From Bacteroidales bacterium (lineage in GTDB: Bacteria > Bacteroidota > Bacteroidia > Bacteroidales > UBA932), in assembly GCA_017651785.1 (NCBI GenBank), contig JAGCCD010000168.1, positions 1 to 10,281 of the forward strand: a DNA stretch of 10,281 nt, given 5' to 3'. The translations under genes and the position numbers were made by a program. The notes below the pieces were generated by a model that was not told the origin of the DNA, made no database searches, and was given only the letters and a program-made list of their open reading frames with translations. Shown piece by piece: positions 1-8,400 of this stretch; within the stretch, counting starts at the first letter, position 1; each line of letters opens with the position of its first letter.

Positions 1-209
1 GGAAGGTAGCGGGCCAGACGCACCGGATCCGAGCTTCCCAGAAGCATGGGCATGGCCTTGAGCCGGTCTGTCTGAAGGCTTGCTCCCGAGGGGGATACCT
101 CTATTACAGACTGGTTCCTGCGGCCAACGAGCACCGACTCTTCAAGAGTCAATGAATCGGTCTGTGCGTGTACCGCTCCGGGAATCAGAAGCCCCAGGAG
201 GACAAGCAC
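1..209 (-). CDS. TonB-dependent receptor, N-terminal fragment (signal peptide and start of plug domain)
   Basis: The minus-strand frame is open from the lipoprotein stop to the window edge. From the GTG at 209-207 it encodes a hydrophobic stretch (VLVLLGLLIPGAVHA) with a likely signal peptidase I site before Gln16. A short mature N-terminus follows, then L50-K-A-M-P-M-L-L-G-S-S-D-P-V-R-L and A-R-Y-L-P at the edge. That matches the start of a TonB plug domain, usually of the form 'K-x-x-P-x-L-L-G-x-x-D-x-x-x-x-L-x-x-L-P-G-V'. Such receptors are outer-membrane barrels that import ligands using TonB/ExbBD energy. No carboxypeptidase-like domain precedes the plug, so a classical SusC is less likely. 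The start is uncertain. The GTG gives a signal peptide without positive charge, while upstream in-frame codons supply an Arg-rich n-region (S-R-F-F-R-H-P-F-R) but offer only ATT starts at 260-258 or 257-255. Its position just after the lipoprotein gene suggests an operon. The family call is good from this short piece; the substrate cannot be inferred. Confidence 0.72.
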   Translation of the reverse strand, partial: MLVLLGLLIPGAVHAQTDSLTLEESVLVGRRNQSVIEVSPSGASLQTDRLKAMPMLLGSSDPVRLARYL

Positions 210-237
210 AGACCGAAAGGGATGGCGGAAAAATCTG

Positions 238-1557
238 CTATTTGAATTCGCCGTAATAATACTCCAGGTCTTTTTGCCAGCTCTCGAGAGCCCTGAGGAG
301 GGAGCGGAAGTTATCTTCGTTGAAGAACTCTTCCATTGTGTATGACGAGCCGTCTGCAAAGCGGACTACGGTGTCGTAGCCCCACTTTCCGCTCCTGTCG
401 TTGTAGAAAGGCTCCAGGCCAATCCAGGCCTGCTTGCCGCCCTTCTTGTCATAGTAGATTGCCACATCGATGCACTCTTCCAGCCTGGCAAGGTTGCGGG
501 CGTATTTATCCTCGCTGTCGTACGGATCCAGCTTCTCTTCCAGGTAAAGGGCCTCTTCGTAGTCTATGGTGCCTTTTGCCTGTACTTTGCCAAGGATGTC
601 TATCGCACCCTTGACCTTTTTGGGATCCGTTACCTTGTAGCCGTCTTCCATATCGCCCTCTACCTCTGCTGAGCCCTCTGCTGCGGCGGCAACAAGAAGC
701 TTGCTGCCCTTGTAGAAAGATGCGCTGGCGGAGGCGAAGGACTCGCCTTTCTGTACGTAATATTTCTCTGCTGCTGCGGCGGTGTAGCCCGCGGCCTTGA
801 TCTCGGTGTCTATCTCTGCCTTGTCTTTCTCAAGGTCTATCTTGCCGTCGCCGTCCGAGTCGGTGAACTTGAAGTTCGCTTTCCAGTTGGCGCGCACGGT
901 CATACCTTCCTTGACTTCGATATTGATCCAGCTGGGGATTTTCACGTAGTCGGTCTCGTCCCATTCTTCGTATTCCTCGCCTTCGTAATACTTCTTGTCC
1001 CAGTCGCTTGAGGACTCCCAGTGCTCGCTGTACACCTCATATGCCTTGCTCTCTGCGCCGTTGGTCACGGTAATGGTGACGGTTTTGCCGTTCACGTAGG
1101 TGATGACTTTGATGCTGCTGCCGCCCGGGGTAAACTCGAAGTAACCGTCGTCTTCCTTGAAGGTGCCTTTCTTGATCCTGGAGAAGGCGGCGGTGCGCTT
1201 GATAGTCATTTTGCCGCCCCTGGCCTTCTTGTCCATTATTTCATCTTCCATTTCTTCTGACCACTCCTCGAAGGCCTCCATTCCGTCTTCGTCAAGCTCT
1301 GCGAAGTGCTCTGCAAGCTCTTTGAAGAAGTCTGCGGTATCTTCCCAGTTCTCCTCGTCCAGCAGGTCAAGGAGTTCCTTGCCGGTGTCTTCCAGCTTTT
1401 CTTTCTGTTCGTAGGAGGAGAGGGCTGCGCTTTCCGATGCGGTTTTGGATCCCTGGTTCGCATAGCCTTCCGGGCTGATGGAATTGGCGCTTGTGCAGGA
1501 ATAGACTGCCGCTGCGGCCACGAGGGAAATGATGATGGTAACGATGCGTCTGACCAT
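238..1557 (-). CDS. Large acidic lipoprotein with a calcium-loop-like motif, function unknown
   Basis: A 439-residue protein I do not recognise. The start is the ATG at 1557-1555, which gives a clean lipoprotein signal: M-V-R-R, a hydrophobic core, then V-Y-S-C with Cys21 as the lipidation site. An upstream in-frame TTG is rejected because it coincides with the -33 promoter element. Residues 45-115 are very rich in Glu and Asp and look helical. Residues 140-230 look beta-rich. D233-S-D-G-D-G-K-I-D-L-E matches the DxDxDG core of EF-hand or type-3-repeat calcium loops. An Ala-rich helical segment follows (255-295), and the C-terminal third (315-439) is charged with many aromatic residues. No acidic stretch follows Cys21, so the known Bacteroidota surface-export signal is not evident and a periplasmic location is plausible. 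The TonB-receptor gene follows on the same strand, so a role as a receptor-associated lipoprotein is possible but inferred from position only. Confidence 0.8.
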   Translation of the reverse strand: MVRRIVTIIISLVAAAAVYSCTSANSISPEGYANQGSKTASESAALSSYEQKEKLEDTGKELLDLLDEENWEDTADFFKELAEHFAELDEDGMEAFEEWSEEMEDEIMDKKARGGKMTIKRTAAFSRIKKGTFKEDDGYFEFTPGGSSIKVITYVNGKTVTITVTNGAESKAYEVYSEHWESSSDWDKKYYEGEEYEEWDETDYVKIPSWINIEVKEGMTVRANWKANFKFTDSDGDGKIDLEKDKAEIDTEIKAAGYTAAAAEKYYVQKGESFASASASFYKGSKLLVAAAAEGSAEVEGDMEDGYKVTDPKKVKGAIDILGKVQAKGTIDYEEALYLEEKLDPYDSEDKYARNLARLEECIDVAIYYDKKGGKQAWIGLEPFYNDRSGKWGYDTVVRFADGSSYTMEEFFNEDNFRSLLRALESWQKDLEYYYGEFK

Positions 1558-1581
1558 AGTGTGTTGTTTTTTTAATTTCCG

Positions 1582-1612
1582 CAAAGTTAAGAGATTATTG
1601 TGAAAATACAAA
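1582..1612 (-). promoter_or_regulatory. Bacteroidota-type promoter of the lipoprotein gene
   Basis: Read on the minus strand, TTTG (1612-1609) is followed by a 19-base spacer and TAACTTTG (1589-1582). This matches the Bacteroidota primary-sigma consensus TTTG-N19-21-TAnnTTTG. The start codon lies 24 bases beyond the -7 box, giving an A-rich leader of roughly 20 bases. The -33 TTG could be misread as a start codon for a longer protein. Confidence 0.8.
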
Positions 1613-1620
1613 CGCGCGCA

Positions 1621-1632
1621 TTTCGGCCGAAA
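1621..1632. repeat. 12-bp perfect palindrome in the divergent promoter region
   Basis: TTTCGGCCGAAA is its own reverse complement. It lies 8 bases upstream of the lipoprotein -33 box and about 45 bases upstream of the secDF -7 box, inside the 167-base region between the two divergent genes. A second GGCC follows at 1635-1638. A palindrome of this length in this position could be a dimeric repressor or activator site. It could equally be chance, because I have only one copy to judge from. Confidence 0.4.
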
Positions 1633-1677
1633 TTGGCCTTTCAGAGCAATTCTTTTTTCTTTTTAATATAAAAGTAC

Positions 1678-1685
1678 TATCTTTG
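1678..1685 (+). promoter_or_regulatory. Probable -7 promoter box of secDF
   Basis: TATCTTTG matches the Bacteroidota -7 consensus TAnnTTTG. It lies 39 bases upstream of the secDF ATG, predicting a leader of about 30-35 bases. The expected -33 position (about 1653-1658) holds a T-run without the TTG core, so the upstream element is weak. The stretch between is AT-rich. Confidence 0.65.
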
Positions 1686-1724
1686 CAAGCTATTTTGGAC
1701 AATAATTCAAATTAAGATAGATTT

Positions 1725-4700
1725 ATGCAAAGTAAAGGAGCAATCAGACTCGTAGCAATTCTGCTCGCAATCGCCTGCCTGTGGCAGCTCTCCTTCACGG
1801 CTATCACCTCCATCCAGGAGAAGAAAGCCGCCAAGACTGCAGCCGCAAGGGCCGAGGCATTCGCACAGGGCCCCGAATTCGCGAAAGTCGCCGCCGAGGA
1901 TCAAGCATTTTTCCTCGACTCCCTCAAAAAGATCGAAGAGAAAAGGTACACAGACTCCATCTCTTCCCAGAAAGTTTATTTCGGATACACATTCAAGGAC
2001 GTAAAGGCCAAGGAAATCAACCTCGGTCTGGACCTCAAGGGCGGTATGAACGTCATGCTGCAGGTCCAGCTGGAAGATCTTGTAAAGGCACTTTCCGGCA
2101 ATAGCCAGAATCCTGCTTTCCTTAGCGCTGTAGAGCTTGCCAAGTCCCGTGTGGTCGGTTCCCAGTCAGACTTCATCTCCCTCTTCGCAGACGCTTGGAA
2201 GGAAGTCTCCGGCGGCGCCCGCCTCGCAGGCATCTTCGGCACCTACGAGATGCGCGACCGCATCAAGCCCGAGTCCACCGACGAGCAGGTCATCGCCGTC
2301 ATCAAGGACGAGGCAGAGAGCGCCATCTCCAACTCTTTCAATGTGTTGCGCAACCGTATCGACCGCTTCGGCGTTACCCAGCCTTCCATCCAGAAGCTCG
2401 GCAACAGCGGCCGTATCCTCGTTGAGCTCCCCGGTGTAAAGGAGCCCGAGCGTGTGCGTAAGCTCCTCCAGGGCACCGCATCCCTCGAGTTCTGGACAAC
2501 ATTCGACGCAGCAGAGATTACCCCCTATCTCCAGGAGGCAAACGCCCTGCTCGCAAAGTATGCAGCCGTAGAGACAGCTCCCGCAGAGGAAACGGAGGCG
2601 CAGACCGACCTCGTATCAGAGGAACTGCAGTCCACCAGCGAGACCACGGACAACCTTGACGCATACCGCAAGGCCAATCCCCTCTTCGCCGTCCTGCAGC
2701 CCTCCAACTACCGCGGCAATGCCTGCATCGGCTACGCAGCCGCAGCAGACACCGCAGCAGTGAACAAGTATCTCGCAATGCCCGAGGTTGCAGCCCTCTT
2801 CCCCGCCGAGTTCCGCCCTATGTGGAGCGTGAAGCCCAGCGAGTATATGCAGGCAGACAACATCTTCGAGCTCGTCGCCATCAAGTCTTCCAGCCGTGAC
2901 GGCAAGGCTCCTCTGGACGGCGGCGTGGTTACCGACGCACGTGTCACCACAAACGACCGCCGCGGCGGCTCCCCCACCGTTTCCATGACCATGAACGCCG
3001 AGGGCGCCAACATCTGGGCCCGCCTCACCAAAGACAACATCGGCAAGCAGATAGCCATCGTGCTTGACGGTACGGTATATTCCTATCCTACCGTTAACAG
3101 CGAGATCACCGGAGGTTCTTCCGAAATCAGCGGCAACTTCACCATGGAAGAGGCTACCGACCTTACCAACGTTCTCAAGTCCGGTAAGCTTCCCGCCCCT
3201 GCAACAATCGTTCAGGAGCAGGTGGTAGGTCCTTCCCTGGGTGCAGAGTCCATCCGCGCGGGTCTGATCTCCTTCCTTATCGCATTCCTGCTCGTCCTCC
3301 TGTATATGGTGCTCTTCTACAAGGGCGCAGGTCTGGTAGCAGATGTGGCATTGCTTACCAACGTTATCCTCCTCTTCGGTACCCTCGCCTCCTTCGGCGC
3401 CGTCCTCACCCTGCCCGGTATCGCCGGTTTGGTGTTGACACTGGGTATGGCAGTGGACGCCAACGTTATTATCTATGAGCGTATCAAGGAAGAGCTCAAG
3501 GCCGGCAAGGGCCTTGGCAAGGCCGTGCACGACGGTTACCAGAACGCCTACTCCGCCATTATCGACGGTCAGGTGACCACCCTCCTCACCGGTCTGGTGC
3601 TGTTCGCCTTCGGTTCAGGTCCCATCAAGGGCTTCGCTACCACGCTCATCATCGGTATCATTACTTCCGTCCTTACCTCCATCTTCATCACCCGTCTCAT
3701 CATCGACGACCGCGTGAACAAGGGCAAGGGTATGACCTTCGAGTGGGAGTGGTCCAAGAACTTCCTCAAGAACACCAACTTCGACTTCATCAAGGCCCGC
3801 AAATGGTCTTACATCATCTCCGGCGCTCTCATCCTCATCTCTCTGGGCAGCATCTTCATCAAGGGCTTTACCTATGGTGTAGACTTCACCGGAGGCCGTA
3901 CATATGTCGTACGTTTCGACCAGGGTGTCACCGCAGAAGAGATCCGTGCAGCAGTGAACAACACGTTCAACGCAGCAGATCCCGAGTCTTCCGTTGAGGT
4001 GAAGCAGTTCGGTGGCGAGTCCCAGATGAAGATCACCACCTCCTACAAGGTAAAGGACGAATCTTCCTCCGTAGATACAGAGATCGAAGGCATGCTGTTC
4101 GACGCCCTCAAGGGCTTCTATGCCGGCGATATCACCATAGAGGACTTCAAGGATACCGCAAACAACCCCAACGGTATCATTTCTTCCGACAAGGTTGGCG
4201 CTTCCATCGCAAGCGACATCAAGCGCTCTGCAATCATCTCCGTTCTCCTCGCCCTCCTCATCATCTTCGCATACATTGCATGGAGATTCAAGGGCTGGAA
4301 CTGGGGTCTTGGCGGCGTTGTGTCACTGGCACATACCGCTATCATCCTTATCGGCTTCTTCTCGCTGTTCAGCGGCATCCTGCCGTTCAACCTCGACGTA
4401 GACCAGACGTTCATCGCAGCTATCCTTACCATCATCGGTTACGCCATCAACGATAACGTGGTTATATTCGACCGTATCCGCGAGAACCTCGGCCTGCATC
4501 CCAACGACAACTTCAAGGATATGGTGAACAAGTCCCTCAACCAGACTCTCACCCGTACGGTCAACACCTCCGTATCAACCCTCCTGCCTATGCTTGCAAT
4601 CGCAATCTTCGGCGGTGAGTCCATCAGGGGTCTGTCCGTCGCCCTGTGCCTCGGTGTTCTCGTTGGAACCTACGCTTCCATCATGATCGGTACACCTGTC

Positions 4701-4751
4701 ATGTACGACAGCACCCGCCGTCTTGCCAAGAAGGCCGTAGTGAAGAAATAA
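1725..4751 (+). CDS. secDF: Fused protein translocase subunit SecDF
   Basis: A 1008-residue fusion of SecD and SecF, the inner-membrane proton-driven factor that pulls proteins through SecYEG on the periplasmic side. SecD part: TM1 at about 7-27; the D1 motif L101-D-L-K-G-G; a periplasmic P1 domain to about 500; then five TMs (about 512-660) including G574-M-A-V-D578-A-N-V. SecF part: TM at about 695-713; G718-V-D-F-T-G-G; a periplasmic domain to about 830; then TMs with I908-N-D910-N-V-V-I-F-D-R-I-R and L942-T-R944-T. D578, D910 and R944 correspond to the proton-path residues I recall for Thermus SecDF (D340, D637, R671); the 34-residue gap between the last two is identical. P1 carries a long insertion (about 257-387) with an acidic, low-complexity linker at 283-310. 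The fused form is usual in Bacteroidota. The ATG at 1725 fits the signal-anchor start. The gene is monocistronic, bounded by its own promoter and a terminator. Confidence 0.97.
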   Translation: MQSKGAIRLVAILLAIACLWQLSFTAITSIQEKKAAKTAAARAEAFAQGPEFAKVAAEDQAFFLDSLKKIEEKRYTDSISSQKVYFGYTFKDVKAKEINLGLDLKGGMNVMLQVQLEDLVKALSGNSQNPAFLSAVELAKSRVVGSQSDFISLFADAWKEVSGGARLAGIFGTYEMRDRIKPESTDEQVIAVIKDEAESAISNSFNVLRNRIDRFGVTQPSIQKLGNSGRILVELPGVKEPERVRKLLQGTASLEFWTTFDAAEITPYLQEANALLAKYAAVETAPAEETEAQTDLVSEELQSTSETTDNLDAYRKANPLFAVLQPSNYRGNACIGYAAAADTAAVNKYLAMPEVAALFPAEFRPMWSVKPSEYMQADNIFELVAIKSSSRDGKAPLDGGVVTDARVTTNDRRGGSPTVSMTMNAEGANIWARLTKDNIGKQIAIVLDGTVYSYPTVNSEITGGSSEISGNFTMEEATDLTNVLKSGKLPAPATIVQEQVVGPSLGAESIRAGLISFLIAFLLVLLYMVLFYKGAGLVADVALLTNVILLFGTLASFGAVLTLPGIAGLVLTLGMAVDANVIIYERIKEELKAGKGLGKAVHDGYQNAYSAIIDGQVTTLLTGLVLFAFGSGPIKGFATTLIIGIITSVLTSIFITRLIIDDRVNKGKGMTFEWEWSKNFLKNTNFDFIKARKWSYIISGALILISLGSIFIKGFTYGVDFTGGRTYVVRFDQGVTAEEIRAAVNNTFNAADPESSVEVKQFGGESQMKITTSYKVKDESSSVDTEIEGMLFDALKGFYAGDITIEDFKDTANNPNGIISSDKVGASIASDIKRSAIISVLLALLIIFAYIAWRFKGWNWGLGGVVSLAHTAIILIGFFSLFSGILPFNLDVDQTFIAAILTIIGYAINDNVVIFDRIRENLGLHPNDNFKDMVNKSLNQTLTRTVNTSVSTLLPMLAIAIFGGESIRGLSVALCLGVLVGTYASIMIGTPVMYDSTRRLAKKAVVKK

Positions 4752-4771
4752 TCCGCAGACAGATTATAATT

Positions 4772-4802
4772 AAAGGGCAGTTCCCAAAAGGAGCTGCCCT
4801 TT
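4772..4802. terminator. Bidirectional hairpin terminator between secDF and the convergent barrel gene
   Basis: A 13-bp stem (4772-4784 with 4790-4802; one T-G wobble, the rest Watson-Crick) closes a 5-base loop, CAAAA. On the plus strand the stem ends in TTT followed by GCTTTGTT, 20 bases after the secDF stop. On the minus strand it ends in TTT and an AT-rich tract, 15 bases after the stop of the barrel gene at 4818. It can therefore serve both convergent transcripts. Confidence 0.88.
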
Positions 4803-4817
4803 GCTTTGTTATACCGC

Positions 4818-5417
4818 CTAGAATCGGTATCCCGCGCCTACTAGGAGGAAGGTTGCAGAGGTGCTTAGGGTGAATTCTGCCACTCCGTAGAAATGATTCC
4901 GGCCGAAGTTGACGCCAATGGGTGAGATATTGGGGAATATGGGCCAGACCCAGGGAAGATAGCTGAGACCGAAGGAAGAATACAGGCGCACGGCATCGGT
5001 GCGATACCATTTCCATCGGAAATCTATCATGTACGAAGGCCAGAGGTTTACGCCGCTCTTTACCGTGGGCTCTGCTTTGAAGTCGAATTCAGGATACGGG
5101 GTCTGCTCCGTAGCATCGTGAATCTTTGGGTAGAACTCCTGCCTGTAATAGTCCTGGGCCAGGTCTACCATGAAATTGAAATCCCATTTCTCGTTTATGG
5201 CATAGGTGTAGCCGAGGTTTATGCAGGCGCGGAGAGGGTGGTTTTCCCGTACTCCGTTCATCATCCGATAGTTATTGCCGGAGCCGAGCATAAAGGTATG
5301 GATTGGGGGTAAACCGGTAGAGACCTCTATTGAGTGGCGATGTTCGGGATCGAAGTGCTGGGCTGCTGCCGGAAAGCAAAGCAAAACGGCCGCAAGTAAG
5401 ATATAGGTGCGTTTCAT
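4818..5417 (-). CDS. Predicted small outer-membrane beta-barrel protein, downstream of dnaE
   Basis: A 199-residue protein without a recognised family name. It has a signal peptide (M-K-R, hydrophobic core, F-P-A-A-A before Gln20). The mature chain alternates hydrophobic and polar residues with many Tyr, Trp and Phe. It ends in V-G-A-G-Y-R-F, a terminal Phe being typical of substrates of the BAM barrel-assembly machine. Segments such as 66-86 (L-G-Y-T-Y... then W-D-F-N-F-M-V-D-L) and the C-terminal 174-199 look like paired strands. The length suits an 8-strand barrel in the OmpW/OmpA-like size class, with a conserved-looking proline/tryptophan patch near 153-165 (Y-L-P-W-V-W-P-I-F-P). The ATG at 5417 follows an A/T-rich leader. 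The gene begins 37 bases after the dnaE stop on the same strand, and no TAnnTTTG box is visible between them, so it is probably co-transcribed with dnaE. Substrate and role are unknown. Confidence 0.82.
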   Translation of the reverse strand: MKRTYILLAAVLLCFPAAAQHFDPEHRHSIEVSTGLPPIHTFMLGSGNNYRMMNGVRENHPLRACINLGYTYAINEKWDFNFMVDLAQDYYRQEFYPKIHDATEQTPYPEFDFKAEPTVKSGVNLWPSYMIDFRWKWYRTDAVRLYSSFGLSYLPWVWPIFPNISPIGVNFGRNHFYGVAEFTLSTSATFLLVGAGYRF

Positions 5418-5454
5418 GTCTTTATAATCCCTCGGGCGGGGGAATCTTGCACTG

Positions 5455-8400
5455 CTACGCCGGCTTTTTCTGTACCGAATAACTGAGGCCGAGACGCTGT
5501 GCTTTGTGGATGAACTCGTTTGTAACGTCTACCGAGAACTTCTTTGAGTGGAAGTCCAGCCTGTAGCCCGATTCCTGGTCTACGAGGAGGATGGAGAGAG
5601 GCGTTTTTCCGGAGAACTCCCGCAGGAGTCCGGTGAGGCGCTTCCTGAACTCTGCGCTGAGAAGTTTGGTGTCCACCTCCAGCGTGAGGCCGGAAATAAA
5701 GGTGTCTGCCACGTTGCCCAGGAGCAATACCTTCTTGATCTTGAGGGTGTAAGGGGCCGTTTTGCCCTGGGCGCGCTCCTCGGGCTTGAGGAAGTAGCGT
5801 TCGTCTATATCGCCCTGTATGTAGAGGTATTCGTTGGGCTTCATGTAGGCCATGTATGCCTCATAGTCTTTGCCGAACAGGGCGAACTCGTAGTGGCCGT
5901 TATAGTCTTCTATGGTGACCCGGGCGCCGGGAGAGCCGGACCTGGTGGTCATTGTTTTAACGTCGGTCACAATGCCGGCTACGGAGGCGCTGTACTTGGT
6001 CTTCTCTTTTTCGCACTCCTGGATCTTCTCCCCTATGCGGCCAGCGGAGAGGTTGGTAAAGTTCTCTATCTCAAAGGAATACTTGTCCAGCGGGTGGGAG
6101 CTGAGGTACATTCCCACGTAGTTCTTTTCTTCTTGCAGCAGGGCAAGGGTGTTCTCTTCTTCCGGTGCCGGCGGAATGGCGGGGCGCTTGGGCTTCATTT
6201 CCTCCACTTCTCCGAAGAGGGAGAGGCTGTTGTCCATCTTGTCGGCCTTGAAGAGGTCCATATAGCGGGTGAGCTCGTCTATGAAGCGGTCTCCGCTCTG
6301 CCCGGGGGCGAAGAACTGGCTGCGGCGCAGGCCGAACGAGTCGAACGCTCCCGCAAGGGCGAGAATTTCCACCGATTTGGGAGTAATAACGACCGATTTT
6401 GAGTCTTTTGCACTCCTCTCGGCCATGCGCTCCACGAAGTCGAATATGTCTGCAAACTGGCCGTTTTCTGCACGTTCTGCGATAATCGCGTCAACCACGT
6501 TGGAACCGAAGTTCTTCAGGCCGCCCAGGCCGAAACGGATATGGCCCTCGCGGTTTACGGTGAAGCGGTTCTCGGACTCGTTCACATCGGGGTTCAGCAC
6601 TTTTATGTCGTGCAGCTTGCAGTCTGCCATTATCTTCTTTATCTCGTCCATATTGGAGAGATTGCAGGAGAGGTTGGCGGCAAAGAACTCGGCGGTGTAA
6701 TGGCACTTGAGCCAGCCGGTCTGATAGCTGACCCACGCATAGCAGGTGGCGTGCGACTTGTTGAAGGCGTACTGGGCGAACTTTTCCCAGTCTTTCCAGA
6801 TCTTGTCCAGGACCTTCTCCGGGTGGCCGTTGGCCTGGCCCTGGGTCATGAACTTGTCCTTGAGCACCATCATCTCGTCTATCTTCTTCTTTCCCATTGC
6901 CTTGCGCAGGCGGTCCGCCTCGCCTTTGGTGAAGGATGCGAGCTTGCGGCTCAGCAGCATGACCTGCTCCTGATAGACCGTGATGCCGTATGTCTCGGAG
7001 AGGAACTCCTCCATTTCCGGAAGATCGTATTCTATCTTCTGTACGCCCTGTTTGCGCTCTACGAAGTCCGGGATATAGTCCATGGGACCGGGACGGTAGA
7101 GGGCGTTCATAGCGATGAGGTCTTCGAAACGTTCGGGCTTGAGGCGCTGCAGCCAGGTTTTCATGCCCTCGGATTCGAACTGGAACACAACGGTGGTGTC
7201 TCCCCTGCCGTACAGCTCAAGCGTTTCCCTGTCGTCTATGGGGATGGCTTCTATGTCGATATCTATTCCGTGGCGCTGTTTGATGTTGCGGAGCGTCTCG
7301 TGTATGATGGACAGGGTTATGAGGCCCAGGAAGTCCATCTTGAGCATACCCACGTCTTCTATGTAGTGGCCGTCGTACTGGGAGGTCCAGACGTCTTTGC
7401 CCGTGTCTTTATCTTTGCTCAGGCAGATGGGAATGTAGTCCGTAAGGTTGCCGCGGCCTATGATGGTGGCGCACGCGTGCATACCTACCTGACGCACGCA
7501 ACCCTCCAGCTTGAGGGCGTACTGAAGGACTTCCTTGTTTATGTCGGGGCCGTTCTCGAGCTCATTTCGGAGCTCGGGGACAAGGCGGTAGCAATTGGCG
7601 AGGGTGATCTTTACGTCCACGTCTTCCATACCCTTCTGGAAGGTGCGTTTCTGCTTGACTTTCTGACCGTTAACCTCTACCTCAACCTCTTTCTCGACCA
7701 CCTTGAAGCCGGGCTTGAGCTCGTCCAGCTTGGGGTTGAAGGGGTATTCCTTCTCCTTGCGCTCGCTCAGGCGGTCAGGAATCATCTTGCTCAGGCGGTT
7801 AGACTCGTCTATGCTCACCTCGCTTATGCGCGCAACGTCCTTTATGGCGCTCTTGGCGGCCATTGTGCCGAAGGTGATGACGCGGGACACGTGGTCTTTG
7901 CCGTATGTTTTTTCTACGTATTCGTGCGAGTCTACCAGATTCTCGAAGTCTACGTCGATATCGGGCATCGAGATGCGGTCCGGGTTGAGGAAGCGCTCGA
8001 ACAGGAGGTTGTACTTGATGGGGTCTAAGTTGGTGATACCCAGGCAGTACGCAACAACGCTCCCTGCGGCGGAGCCTCTTCCGGGCCCAACCAGGTAGCC
8101 GTGCTTTCGCGAGGCGGCGATGTAGTCCTGCACAATGAGGAAGTAGTCCGGGAAGCCCATCTTGCTGATGGTCTTGAGCTCGAAGTCTATCCTCTCCTGC
8201 TGCTCCTCGGTGAGCGACTCGCCGTAGCGTGCGTGCGCTCCGCGGTAGCAGAGTTCGCACAGGTATGCGACGGACTGGCAGAAGGCGTCTCCGCGGTACT
8301 CGCGTATCTCCCTGCCTGTGGCTTTGTCTTTGGTGATGCTGTAGCGGCCCTCGTCAATCACGTTCTTGTACTGCTCCAGCTTGTTGTCTATGACGGCGAG

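Noticed and set aside
1558..1611. An 18-codon N-terminal extension of the lipoprotein from a TTG at 1611
   Set aside because: It would bury the lipoprotein signal peptide, and the TTG lies within the -33 box TTTG of a good promoter.
1613..1618. Alternating CGCGCG run as a Z-DNA or methylation signal
   Set aside because: Only three CG repeats, too short to claim anything by itself; it is mentioned only with the adjacent palindrome.
2616..3530. A 304-codon open frame on the minus strand inside secDF
   Set aside because: It is antisense to the conserved SecD P1 and membrane regions. The predicted product is rich in Gly, His and Cys, with no domain, signal or promoter.
5548..6402. A 284-codon plus-strand open frame over the C-terminal part of dnaE
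   Set aside because: A shadow of the OB-fold and C-terminal region of dnaE, with low-complexity Val/Gly/Leu composition and no start context.
6541..8028. A 495-codon open frame on the plus strand inside dnaE
   Set aside because: It is exactly antisense to the conserved polymerase domains, and its translation looks like a Val/Leu/His-rich shadow with no recognisable motif. Strong codon bias in dnaE leaves the antisense frame free of stops.
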